Positions 53,154-62,960 of a DNA stretch of 64,000 bases are shown piece by piece. The notes under the pieces were generated by a model. That model did not search any database. It had not been told where the DNA came from and saw nothing but the letters and a program-made list of their open reading frames with translations. The stretch comes from Macrothele yani. Taxonomy: Eukaryota > Arthropoda > Arachnida > Araneae > Macrothelidae. The stretch is taken from positions 230,767,005 through 230,831,004 of the forward strand of contig CM077034.1 of assembly GCA_039090855.1 (NCBI GenBank). Direction: 5' to 3'. Made by a program: the position numbers and the translations under genes. Positions within the stretch are counted from its first letter, which is position 1; each line of letters opens with the position of its first letter.

Positions 53154-53189
53154 ACTCTGTGCTTTCATCAAGTTCACGTTACGGATGAG

Positions 53190-53395
53190 CTCTTTTTTTT
53201 TATTTGGGGGTTTAACGACCACCGTGAGCAACTAGATGGGCCGTCTCCCGCCCCTAATTTATGGCCACTTGCTCCAGGGAAGTTAGTGAGCCAGTTAGAC
53301 AAACACAATATCCGCGCCTTACCGAGATCCGAACCAGGCTCCATCTCGGACGAATGGTGAGAAGCCATCGCGCCACCTGAACGGCAATGAGCTCT
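53190..53395 (-). mobile_element. diverged SINE family 1 copy, upstream member of a dimer
   Basis: Head GGTGGCGCGATGGCTTCTCA with a degraded B box, then a body with many changes and the standard 3' end GCTCACGGTGGTCGTTAAAC CCCCAAATAAAAAAAAA. Between it and the head of the next SINE is GAGCTCATCCGTAACGTGAA CTTGATGAAAGCACAGAGTC, the same spacer as in the trimer at 23616. Confidence 0.8.
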
Positions 53396-53639
53396 TTGGG
53401 GTGATATACACAGTCGTGTCACATTAATACTAAATTTTAATTTATAATACTAAATTATTGTAATAAGAAAAAATATTAGTGATCTCTGATTTACTGTAAA
53501 GTGCATGTACTAATTGATAAAAAAATGGTTTAAATACTTTTTTTTATTTCTGCTAGTTGTTGCCATTTTCTGCCGGTTTAAACCGGTTATATCCAGTTTC
53601 TGCCACCGGCATGGCAAAAACTAGTTCCTGCCGGCAGAA
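53396..53639. other. AT-rich sequence without recognisable features
   Basis: Mostly A+T, with a local inverted motif around TGCCGGTTTAAACCGG and TTCTGCCACCGGCATGGCA. No gene or element is evident. Confidence 0.5.
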
Positions 53640-54246
53640 GGCCAACCCTGATCACGAGTGGAAACAAAAGATTGCAAAGCATCCAAATTTACTAAAAAGT
53701 AATAACTGACGATGAAACACGGGTCCACTATTTCGACCCCCCTAAAGGAAGCGTGCTACGAGTCTCTGGAAACACACAGGCTCAGAGCCAAACCAAATCA
53801 GATGGGCTGATGATGATGATAATTTTTTTTTTATCATAAAAGTGTGCTCTACCAGCACGCCGTTCCTTCACAAATTACTGAGTATTACATTTCAGTCTTC
53901 AAGCGTCTGCTACGACACATATTGATAAAGCAACCGAAACTGTTGGCAAGTGGACCCTACACTATATAACACCCGCCCACATGTAGCTGCTTGTGTTGAA
54001 CAGTTTCTTACGAAATGCAGCATTGAAATCATGCCACAGACTGCATACTGTCCTGATCTCGCCCCGTGCGATTTATGTTTGTTCCAACAATGAAGGAGAA
54101 GTTGTGCGTCGCAGCATTCAACACAGATGGTGACGTTACTCAAGCTGTACCGGTGGTCACTAAAGCGGCTTCCACAAAATGCCTTTGCCACATGGTTTGA
54201 AAAGTGGACTGAACGATGGTACCGTTGCATATCATCCGAGGGAAGA
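53640..54246 (+). pseudogene. mariner transposase fossil (SETMAR/mariner type)
   Basis: Frames shift repeatedly but the order is clear: VITDDETRVHYFDPP (Asp 1), RPHVAACVEQFLTKCSIEIM, TAYCPDLAPCDL (Asp 3 region), then FEKWTERWYRCISSEGRY-like sequence at the end. A TGATGATGATGATAA stretch and A/T run near 53810 interrupts it. The fossil is cut at the TA of 54247 by a Tc1 and resumes at 55419 with FEKE and a stop. Confidence 0.75.
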
Positions 54247-54248
54247 TA

Positions 54249-55416
54249 CACTATCTACCAACAAGTAATTGGACACCCCTGCAATCGACGATATATGCGG
54301 TCCTGATACACGTCACGGCCGCCGCCGTTAAACATCGTGTGGGAAACAACAGCGCAACCAGTCGCATGCAAGATGCCACGCAGTTCGGAGCTCTCTGATT
54401 TCGAGAAAGGTGTAATCGTCGGGTATCACAGAAATGGCCGATGACATATCCAGCGAGTTGAAATACCCAAAATCGACAGTGGTCTACGTGATTGGCCAGT
54501 GGAAGATGAGAGGTGACTGTCGGGATCTGCACCGACCCGGCAGATCCACAAATCTGGGAGTTAGAGACCGACGGGTGCTGGCCAGAGAAATTCGGAAGAA
54601 CCGCACCAAATCGATGGGCCACATCCGCGAGGAGTTTCAACAGGCATCCGGGAGTGTTCTTTCGATGAATACCATCCGTAAGGAAGCCCATCTGCTCGGT
54701 TATCATGGACCCACAAGCCTTTGATCACCAAGTCCAATAGCGCTGCTCGGCTAACGTGGTGCAAAGAACGTCGACACTGGACCGTTGAACAGTGGAAACA
54801 GGTTCTCTGGAGCGACGAATCAAGGTTCACCCTCTACTGTTCGGATGGCAGGGTCCGGGTTTGGCATCTCCCTGGAGAACGCCTCCTGCCGGAATGTATT
54901 GTGCCAACTGTGAAGTTCGGTGGCGGTGGAATTATGCTATGGGGGTGTTTCTCCTGGTATGGTACGGGACCCTTGGTCACAGTTCCTGGTAGACTCAACG
55001 CCGAGACCTACTGCACCATTTTGGATGACCATGCGCTTCCTACGTTGTGGCAGTTTTACGGGGTGGACCCATGTTACTTTCTGGATGACAATGCCACCTG
55101 TCATGTTACGAGGTCCACCATGGCTTGGTATGGTGACAATGGGGTTAATCGAATGGACTGGCCCCGGACCTTAACCCAATCGAGCACCTCTGGGACGAGT
55201 TGGAGCGTCGACTTAAGGGTCCGAAATCGGTGAAGGAACTGACCTGTCTTCTCCAAGCCGAGTGGAAGAAAATACCGCTAGCCGTCGTACAACGCCTGGT
55301 TGAGAGTATGCGCAGCTGTAATCGCCGCTCGTGGAGGCTCCACCAACTATTGAAGGTGAATAGACTTCGTTTTCCTTTGCTATCACAGGTGTTCAATTAC
55401 TTGTTGGTAGATAGTG
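54249..55416 (+). mobile_element. Tc1 element (family A), complete
   Basis: Ends CACTATCTACCAACAAGTAA (left) and the identical sequence inward from the right end. TA flanks at 54247-54248 and 55417-55418, and the length is 1168 bp. Removing it restores CISSEGRYFEKE in the mariner fossil. Related copies are at 28272-29017 and 63186-64000. Confidence 0.93.
54374..55380 (+). pseudogene. Tc1 transposase pseudogene (family A)
   Basis: MPRSSELSDFEKGVIVGYHR (first helix), then after a small deletion ISSELKYPKSTVVYVIG. RRVLAREIRKNRTKSMGHIR and [18 protein letters not shown] follow. A second deletion breaks the frame before [20 protein letters not shown] and [16 protein letters not shown] (Asp 1). 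[20 protein letters not shown] carries Asp 2. A third deletion removes the residues before [19 protein letters not shown] (Glu). Each lesion is a clean small deletion rather than random decay. The first two are shared with the copy at 28.3 kb and the third with the copy at 63.4 kb. Confidence 0.88.
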
Positions 55417-55440
55417 TATTTTGAGAAAGAATAACATATA

Positions 55441-56200
55441 CAGGGTGTTCAGTTAATGCGGCGACAAACTCAGAGGGTTGTTAGTAGACATCAAAGAGGA
55501 ACAAAAATTGAAATGGAACATGGTATCCTAGTCGGCGAAAATTGCGAAAACACGTATGCAGGCTCTGACTCCAGAAGATAGGGCGGGCGGATGTCAGTTG
55601 AACGTTGAATGCGTCCGTGGGTTCACTCGCGATGTCAGCACATTTTTTCCCCGTGAGGTGCATAACCACCTCGATGCTACACACGCACGGAGGACGCGCC
55701 GGACCCGTTGACTGGCCTCCACGTTCGCCGGATCTCAATCGGTTGGACTTCTTCCTCTGGGGTCATCTTCAATCACTCATTTATGAGATGCCTGTGAACA
55801 CACCGGAGGATCTCATAGCGCGGATCGTTTTCGCTGCGGCAGACCACAATAGCACACCCGGTATCTTTGAGTGCGTCCGGGAATCGTTTTTACGTCGTTG
55901 TAGACTGTGCAATGACGTCCCCGGCCGCCACTTCGAACAACACCTGTAAGAATTTCGTTTCACATCATTCTCATTGTGCCCTTTCCAGCATTGTACTGTG
56001 CACAACAAGCGGTGTTGTAAACTTGCTGTCAAATAAATCTTTTTGTAGTTATTATTGTACTTTTTGTCGTCCCTGCGTGACGTCAGAAACTGCACACGCA
56101 TTCTCGTGATTTTCACCGACTAATCGTGGTTTGCGAAACAATGTTCCATTTCAATTTCTGTTCCCCTCTGAGTTTGTCGCCGCATTAACTGAACACCCTT
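55441..56200 (+). mobile_element. internally deleted mariner/IS630-type element with long inverted repeats
   Basis: Both ends read CAGGGTGTTCAGTTAATGCG (the right end, inward, has AAGGGTGTTC) and continue to match for more than 70 bp (GGCGACAAACTCAGAGGG, AAATTGAAATGGAACATTGT). The total of 760 bp is too short for a full transposase. Only the C-terminal third of one remains, so it is non-autonomous. Confidence 0.85.
55690..55949 (+). pseudogene. C-terminal fragment of a DFFLWG-type transposase
   Basis: Open from about 55605: GPVDWPPRSPDLNRLDFFLW, GHLQSLIYEMPVNTPEDLIA and CNDVPGRHFEQHL, then stop. The motif PPRSPDL-x(2-3)-LDFFLWG and the terminal GRHFEQ are typical of a mariner-like group common in arthropods. 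The N-terminal two thirds, with two of the three catalytic acids, are absent. Confidence 0.85.
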
Positions 56201-56211
56201 TGCTGTACCTA

Positions 56212-57572
56212 CACTGCTCGCCACCCAAAATGCAACACCAAGGAGGAAGCATCCGATTGGCCTGAGCTTCGCAGCATGCGTCGCCCGCGAGAGGGCATGC
56301 AAACGATTAGCATTGCAGGGCATATGCAAATCATGTGCGCCCGGCACGCCACCGAGAAGCACTATAAGAAGGGTGCACAGAAGGCGGGGTGTAAGTAGTG
56401 GAAGTGCGTTGTGCTGCCGGACCTGTGCGTACGAAGCTTCCTGATTCCTCGTCGCAGAATACGGAACTCATTCCTGCACGGTTCAGAATTCGACAGAGAA
56501 CGAATAGTGGCTTATCGCGACAGCGGTTTGTCGTTTCGAGACATCGGCGCCCGTGTGGGACGACATCCAGCCACTGTGAGGCGAGTATGGATTCGGTGGG
56601 TGCAGGAGGGACGTACGGACCGACGTGAGCGATTGCCGCAGCCGCGGCACACCACCGAACGAGAGGACCGGCATGTTGTGCGGCGGGCATTGACGGCTCG
56701 CACCGCCACATCACGACCGTTAGCGCAGGAATTAGGGTGCGTTGAGCAACAGCCTGTGTCAGCACGTACCATTCGACGTCGTCTGCAGGAGCGGGGACTT
56801 GTCGCACGGCGCCCATTGCTCTGATTACTATTGACGTTACACCACCGGCGAGTGCGGCGGACAGTGGGCCGTTGAACGCCGCACCTGGACTACGGAATGG
56901 CACGACATTGTCTTCTCCGACGAATCCCGCTTCTGCCTGCAACACCCCGATCGTCGGATCCGCGTTTGTCGGCACCGCTGCGAGAGACTGTATGACGCTT
57001 GCATTATGCATCGCCATAGCGGTCCTTCGCCTGGCGTTATGATTTGAGGTGAAATGGGAAATGACACCAGCACCCCTCTGGTAAGCATCTCCGACGTTTA
57101 GGAGCCTGTAGTCCTCCCTTACCTGCAGGATCTGCCAGCGGCCAAGTTTCGACAGGACAATGTGCACCCGCACGTTGCACGCATCGTGCAACAATTCATC
57201 ACGGCCCACCAGGTGTCACTGCTACCGTGGCCCGCCTTTTCTACCAATATGTCGCCCATCGAACAGGTCTTGTCGCTGATCGGCAACCGAGTGGCCCGGC
57301 AAAGCACCACCTGTGATGAACTGTGGCAACGTGTGGAAGCAGCCTGGACCGACATACTCCAAGCCCACATCCAAAGCCTTTTCCGTTCGTTGTCGCGGCC
57401 GTTATTGCCAGCCATGGGGGCCACACGAACTATTGATGTCTGCGTGTTCCGCAAGTCGAACGGACCTGTAAGCTCAATCGTTTCATCTTTGTATCTGTTG
57501 TTATGTGTCCAGTAAATCTGGTTTTGCTATCTCCTGTCCTTCTTGGTGTTGCATTTTATGTGGCCGGCAGTG
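56212..57572 (+). mobile_element. Tc1-family element (family B), complete but dead
   Basis: Ends CACTGCTCGCCACCCAAAAT (left, TA 56210-56211) and, inward from the right, CACTGCCGGCCACATAAAAT (TA 57573-57574). 1361 bp, opposite orientation to the copy at 14189-15600. Confidence 0.9.
56440..57440 (+). pseudogene. Tc1 transposase pseudogene (family B)
   Basis: The N-terminal part is open and clear: FDRERIVAYRDSGLSFRDIG, VGRHPATVRRVWIRWVQEGR and VSARTIRRRLQERGLVARRP. Further on: EWHDIVFSDESRFCLQHPDR (Asp 1, other frame), KFRQDNVHPHVARIVQQF (Asp 2) and FSTNMSPIEQVLSLIGNRVA (Glu). It ends near GATRTIDV. At least two frameshifts and a stop (HSGPSPGVMI then stop) occur. It can be used with the 14.3-kb copy to reconstruct family relationships. 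Confidence 0.85.
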
Positions 57573-57742
57573 TATATTTCTTCATTTTGTGTGATGTCAC
57601 TCTGTTTTTTATGGAACGGCCGTTGTATGAAGACAGTCGGGGCGCAATATTTTGTAATTTTCTCTGGAGATGCTTGATATCTGATTGGAAAAATTTTCAA
57701 AATATGTTTTATTAGAATTTTTTAAGTTTTTTTTCTTTTCAG

Positions 57743-57901
57743 TTGTACGAGTACATCGGGAACCTTTCATTGTCACTAGCTATTGCGTTTGCTGGTCACA
57801 TTCTAGTGGAGGCTCCTTTTGCAAACTTAGAACGTCTCATTTTCACCGGCTTCAGAAAGGAAGATAGAAACAGTAACAAGTCAATTTGCCCAATAAGATG
57901 A
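57743..57901 (+). CDS. last exon of NRF-6-like membrane acyltransferase gene
   Basis: Acceptor TTTTTTTTCTTTTCAG, opens in phase 0 and is 159 bp including the TGA stop (57899-57901). It reads LYEYIGNLSLSLAIAFAGHI then LVEAPFANLERLIFTGFRKE and ends ICPIR. The segment GNL-x-x-S-x-x-x-A-F, then E-A-P-F-x-x-L-E-R-L-I-F, is the conserved final transmembrane helix and cytoplasmic end of NRF-6-like proteins. The four exons together encode 202 residues. Their matching phases are strong evidence that this is one transcribed gene and not a pseudogene, at least at the 3' end. Confidence 0.85.
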   Translation: MYEYIGNLSLSLAIAFAGHILVEAPFANLERLIFTGFRKEDRNSNKSICPIR

Positions 57902-58241
57902 ATTCCTGTGTTTAAAGCTTCCGAGATGCTGCATGGAGAAGTTTCAAATACCTCAATTCAAGAGAAATATGTTCCTTTTATGTTAATGACTGTTCATGAA
58001 AAGCCGTTTAAAAACATAGCTTGGGACTGGAGCTTTTATCACCGTTGAAAGAGTTTCCAGCCCTGCTATATGTATACATTTTTTTTTAACTGGAATCCAT
58101 ATTGCAAAAACGCCAGCCATTGAATTCGGTCTATAAGACAGCCAAGGTTAGAAGATCGGAAAGTTATGTTCATCCTGCAGTTCCGGTAATTGCTTTATGA
58201 CGTCACTATCCAAATCGCCATCGTAAGACTACATAATCGAC
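57902..58241 (+). other. probable 3' untranslated region of the acyltransferase gene
   Basis: Sequence after the stop is unique-looking and moderately AT-rich. No AATAAA is evident before the SINE at 58252, so the polyadenylation site is undetermined. Confidence 0.4.
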
Positions 58242-58251
58242 ACGTTTCTTT

Positions 58252-60183
58252 TCTTTTTTTTTTTTTTTGATTGGAGGTTTAACGACCACCGTGAGCAACT
58301 CAATGGGCTATAAGCAGTCGCCCGTCCCTAATTTAGGGTCACTGGTTCCAGGGAAGGGAGAGAGCCAGTGCCGCAAGACAAACACAACATCCATTGATTG
58401 ATTGGAGGTTTAACGACCACCGTGAGCAACTCAATGGGCTATAAGCAGTCGCCCGTCCCTAATTTAGGGTCACTGGTTCCAGGGAAGGGAGAGAGCCAGT
58501 GCCGTAAGACAAACACAACATCCATTGATTGATTGGAGGTTTAACGACCACCGTGAGCAACTCAATGGGCTATAAGCAGTCGCCCGTCCCTAATTTAGGG
58601 TCACTGGTTCCAGGGAAGGGAGAGAGCCAGTGCCGTAAGACAAACACAACATCCATTGATTGATTGGAGGTTTAACGACCACCGTGAGCAACTCAATGGG
58701 CTATAAGCAGTCGCCCGTCCCTAATTTAGGGTCACTGGTTCCAGGGAAGGGAGAGAGCCAGTGCCGTAAGACAAACACAACATCCATTGATTGATTGGAG
58801 GTTTAACGACCACCGTGAGCAACTCAATGGGCTATAAGCAGTCGCCCGTCCCTAATTTAGGGTCACTGGTTCCAGGGAAGGGAGAGAGCCAGTGCCGTAA
58901 GACAAACACAACATCCATTGATTGATTGGAGGTTTAACGACCACCGTGAGCAACTCAATGGGCTATAAGCAGTCGCCCGTCCCTAATTTAGGGTCACTGG
59001 TTCCAGGGAAGGGAGAGAGCCAGTGCCGTAAGACAAACACAACATCCATTGATTGATTGGAGGTTTAACGACCACCGTGAGCAACTCAATGGGCTATAAG
59101 CAGTCGCCCGTCCCTAATTTAGGGTCACTGGTTCCAGGGAAGGGAGAGAGCCAGTGCCGTAAGACAAACAAAACATCCATTGATTGATTGGAGGTTTAAC
59201 GACCACCGTGAGCAACTCAATGGGCTATAAGCAGTCGCCCGTCCCTAATTTAGGGTCACTGGTTCCAGGGAAGGGAAAGAGCCACTGCCGTAAGACAAAC
59301 ACAACATCCATTGATTGATTGGAGATTTAACGACCACCGTGAGAAACTCAATGGGCTATAAGCAGTCGCCCGTCCCTAATTTAGGGTCACTGGTTAAAGG
59401 GAAGGGAGAGAGCCAGTGCCGTAAGACAAACACAACATCCGTTGATTGATTGGAGGTTTAACGACCACCGTGAACAACTCAATGGGCTATAAGCAGTCGC
59501 CCGTCCCTAATTTAGGGTCACTGGTTCCAGGGAAGGGAGAGAGCCAGTGCCGTAAGACAAACACAACATCCATTGATTGATTAGAGGTTTAACGACCACC
59601 GTGAGCAACTCAATGGGCTATAAGCAGTCTCTCGTCCCTAATTTAGGGTCACTGGTTCCAGGGAAGGGAGAGAGCCAGTGCCGTAAGACAAACACAACAT
59701 CCATTGATTGATTAGAGGTTTAACGACCACCGTGAGCAACTCAATGGGCTATAAGCAGTCGCCCGTCCCTAATTTAGGGTCACTGGTTCCAGGGAAGGGA
59801 GAGAGCCACTGCCGTAAGACAAACACAACATCCATTGATTGATTGGAGATTTAACGACCACCGTGAGAAACTCAATGGGCTATAAGCAGTCGCCCGTCCC
59901 TAATTTAGGGTCACTGGTTAAAGGGAAGGGAGAGAGCCAGTGCCGTAAGACAAACACAACATCCGTTGATTGATTGGAGGTTTAACGACCACCGTGAGCA
60001 ACTCAATGGGCTATAAGCAGTCGCCCGTCCCTAATTTTAGGGTCACTGGTTCCAGGGAAGGGAGAGAGCCAGTGCCGTAAGACAAACACAACATCCATGC
60101 CTCACCGGGATTCGAACCCGGACCCCTTACGGACGAATGATCAGAGGCCAGCGCCTTAGACCACTGCGCCACCGGGGCGGCCT
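58252..60183 (-). mobile_element. giant SINE family 1: one tRNA-like head, 14 tandem bodies, one A tail
   Basis: In the minus orientation: tRNA-like head (60183-60100; A box TGGCGCAGTGG, B box GGTTCGAATCC), then 14 bodies at 131-bp steps (anchors GATTGGAGG at 58269, 58400, 58531 and so on), then a poly(A) tail (T-rich 58252-58268). ACGTTTCTTT stands at 58242-58251 and again at 60184-60193, a 10-bp target duplication around the whole structure. Two blocks of bodies (near 59280-59440 and 59810-59970) share the same private changes (GGAGATTTAACG, GAGAAACTC, GGTTAAAGGG), showing multi-body duplication. Normal copies of this SINE have one body (62426-62648). Confidence 0.92.
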
Positions 60184-60193
60184 ACGTTTCTTT

Positions 60194-60542
60194 GTATCGG
60201 CACCATAGCAACTTGTCGGAATCAAAGGCGATCATAAGGGGGCAGGGGTTCGACACCCCCCAAGCCGCTGGTATAGCCATATTTTTTTGATAAATTTAAA
60301 ACACTAAAATAGACGAAACTTTTTTTAAACCATTTTTAAAAATAATAAGTTATTAATGATTGATTGTATGAATTATTTTTGTTTTATTTTAGTATTTTGT
60401 ACATTTACTAAAATGTTTGACTGCACTGAAGGAGATAAGGATTTTTCTTTGACCCCCCCCCCCCTTCATATAAAAGCACTCATATGGGCGTCACTGGTCG
60501 GAATTATTATTCGTAAACCATCTGGAATAACACCTATATATA
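60194..60542. other. intergenic sequence, mostly AT-rich
   Basis: A B-box-like GGGGTTCGACACCCCCC at about 60246 lacks an A box and is not called. A C14 homopolymer occurs near 60455. No gene is evident. Confidence 0.45.
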
Positions 60543-62095
60543 CACTGGCGTGTAAAATTTAAGGACGAGACGGTTTTTCGAATGTAACGTCATGCAGAAG
60601 TGCTCCACATCAACTCAAATCATACCATAAGATCCCCAAGATGTCAGAATATGGGACAAGTGACCAAAACCGTCCAAACAAGGAATCCAAAGGATACAAA
60701 GGCACTTTATTGAAAAGGTAGCTTCGAGCACAACTGGACAGAAGACAGAAACGTCCATGTGACAGGCGGCTGCCAAGAAAAATCCAGTCTTTAGTAGGGG
60801 ATATGATCACCCCTGACTGCGTTGCAGGATTTACAACGTCTGTCCATGCTGAGGACGAGGTTGTCCAGGAGCTGTTGAGGCATCGCGGCCCATTCCTCTT
60901 GTAGCGCCAATCGCAGCTGCGGAATCGTTGCTGGCGGCTGGTGACGTGCTGCCAAGCTTCTCCCGAGAAGGTCCCACACGTGTTCGATTGGATTTTGGTC
61001 CGAGGACCTTGCGGGCCAATCCATGCGTTGAATATCTTCACTCTCCAACAGCTCTGCGACAGCCACTGTACGATGAGGTGTAGCGTTGTCGTCCATGAAG
61101 AGGAACTCAGGACCCACAGCACCTCTAAACAGACGCACGTGAGGCAGGAGAACCTCGGTACAATAGCGGACACCAGTGACTGAACCTCTTTGGAAGATGT
61201 GGAGGTCAGTACGGCTACCAAGCATAATACCGCCCCAAACGAGAACTCCGCTTCCTCCAAACCGGTCCCTTTCAAGGATGTTGGTGGTACGATTGCGTGT
61301 TCCCTGCTCTCTTCAGATGTGTACACGTCCAGAATCGCTCGTCGGACTAAATCGGCTCTCATCCGTAAAGAGAACTCGACCCCATTGCTGATGTGTCCAG
61401 TTCTTGTGCTCCTGGCACCACAGAAACCGCCGTCTCCGATGAGCAGGCGTTAATGGCACACACCGTACTGGTCGTTGTGCAAATAGACCACCTTTGTGCA
61501 GCCTCCTGGCCACGGTAAAACGCAATAACGGACGTCCAGTTGTCTGTTGCATGTGACTTGTGATTTCTCCCGCATTCTGCCGTCTGTCTCTTCTCGCCTG
61601 TAGGACAATATACCGGTCGTCCGCCGCCGTGGTTGCTCGTGGACGACCACTGCTAAACTCTCGGACAGCTGTTCCTGTCGTTTTAAATGCTCTCCAAGCT
61701 CGTGAAACGATGCTGTGAGCGATCCCGAACTCCTCGGCCACGCTAGTCACACTTTGACCTTCTTCCAACTTCCCAATGACGCGACCTCGGGTAAAGTCAT
61801 CCAGATGTCGTCTACTGGATTGCCTGTTGGCCATATCACACGGTGGCAGCAACTCGACGTCGTTAAAACCAATGTACGCCGTGCAATAGCTTTCACCGAA
61901 TTGCTGAGCGTACACCGCCCGGGTGCTTTATACCTTTCCGACACTCCCCCCCTTACGTCATGCTGCATATATGCGCATGCCCTACCGTACCGGACCCTAG
62001 TCTATCTCCTGAGTGGTATTTCGGTCCGTTCTGCCTGCTCGTTCCGCTGTTATGCTAATTTTCTTCTCTTCATCCTTAGTTTTTGCACACTAGTG
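60543..62095 (-). mobile_element. Tc1 element (family C), nearly intact
   Basis: Ends CACTGGCGTGTAAAATTTAA (left, TA 60541-60542) and, inward from the right, CACTAGTGTGCAAAAACTAA (TA 62096-62097). 1553 bp. A single copy in this window, with the best-preserved Tc1 transposase here. Confidence 0.88.
60791..61834 (-). pseudogene. Tc1 transposase (family C) with one in-frame nonsense codon
   Basis: Start taken at MANRQSSRRHLDDFTRGRVI. Helix-turn-helix regions: VTSVAEEFGIAHSIVSRAW and FTVARRLHKGGLFAQRPVRC. RVLFTDESRFSPTSDSGRVH holds Asp 1. A TGA at 61315-61313 follows RVHI, and the same frame then continues with RDRFGGSGVLVWGGIMLGSR, FLFMDDNATPHRTVAVAELL (Asp 2) and, 34 residues later, the Glu of NPIEHVWDLL (DD34E). 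It ends NAVRGDHIPY. There are no frameshifts over 347 codons. The stop probably arose from a CGA or similar codon. Confidence 0.9.
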
Positions 62096-62097
62096 TA

Positions 62098-62418
62098 TGT
62101 CCTGTGGTGCCTTTTCCCTTCTAAATTCATATAAAAACAAAAAAAAATTCTCCTTGTAACTAAATTAACATTTAAAAGTATAAGCGTTTTCCCGCCTTTT
62201 GCGTCACAAACATGTGCGGAAGGTATTTTTGTAATCTCCTTCACTAAAATATTCACATGGCTATGAATTTCTTGGGTATTTAATGTAAATGTGTTTTTGT
62301 TCCGTGTTTGAATTATAAAAATTGTTGACATCTTCCTCGATAGCTACAGTTCGGATCTACGATTCCCATGTTAGGACGGTGACGTCACGGTGTGACGTCA
62401 CGAGTATTAGCCTGCGAG
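62098..62418. other. sequence without recognisable features
   Basis: AT-rich on the left. Near 62380-62400 there is a small direct repeat GTGACGTCACGGTGTGACGT. No gene is evident. Confidence 0.45.
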
Positions 62419-62425
62419 AAAGGCG

Positions 62426-62648
62426 GGATGGATGGATTTGGATTTGAGGTTTAACGACCACCGTGAGCAACTCAATGGGCTATAAGCAGTCGCTCGTCCC
62501 TAATTTTGAGTCACTGGTTCCAGGGAAGGGAGAGAGCCAGTGCCGTAAGACGAACACAACATCCATGCCTCACCGGGATTCGAACCCGGACCCCTTACGG
62601 ACGAGTGATTAGAGGCCATCGCTTAGACCACTGCGCCACCGGGGCGGC
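62426..62648 (-). mobile_element. SINE family 1, single-body copy with target duplication
   Basis: The minus strand has head (A box TGGCGCAGTGG, B box GGTTCGAATCC), one body, and 3' end GCTCACGGTGGTCGTTAAAC followed by CTCAAATCCAAATCCATCC rather than pure A. AAAGGCG at 62419-62425 and 62649-62655 is the likely target duplication. This defines the ordinary ~220-bp form. Confidence 0.88.
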
Positions 62649-62960
62649 AAAGGCGTGGTGAGCACACCTTGATGCGTGTTAGCCTTGCACTAGAGGAAGC
62701 TTCTTGAAATACCGTTGTTAGCTCTGTTCTGTTGTTTTTATGTTGTTTAATTCTAGCAACCTGAAATGTGAGCAAGATTTAAAGAGTTACCATTATGTTT
62801 CTTGTATTATATCCATCATGTTCAGTTCAAACGAAATAAAATCTGATTATTTTAAGCAAATGGTATGCAGTGTTTATGTGTATTTGAGGAGCAAACATTT
62901 TCCTGATATCGTTCACACAATGCTCATAATATTCTTTTCCTCTCAATCAATGCTTCTGCA
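62649..62960. other. sequence without recognisable features
   Basis: AT-rich, with an 80-codon chance frame and no motif. Confidence 0.45.

Noticed and set aside
53805..53830. Second RTE insertion suggested by TGATGATGATGATAA
   Set aside because: Only the microsatellite-like tail is present, with no RTE coding sequence beside it.
60230..60262. tRNA B-box-like GGGGTTCGACACCCC
   Set aside because: No A box or acceptor pairing at tRNA distance. Taken as chance.
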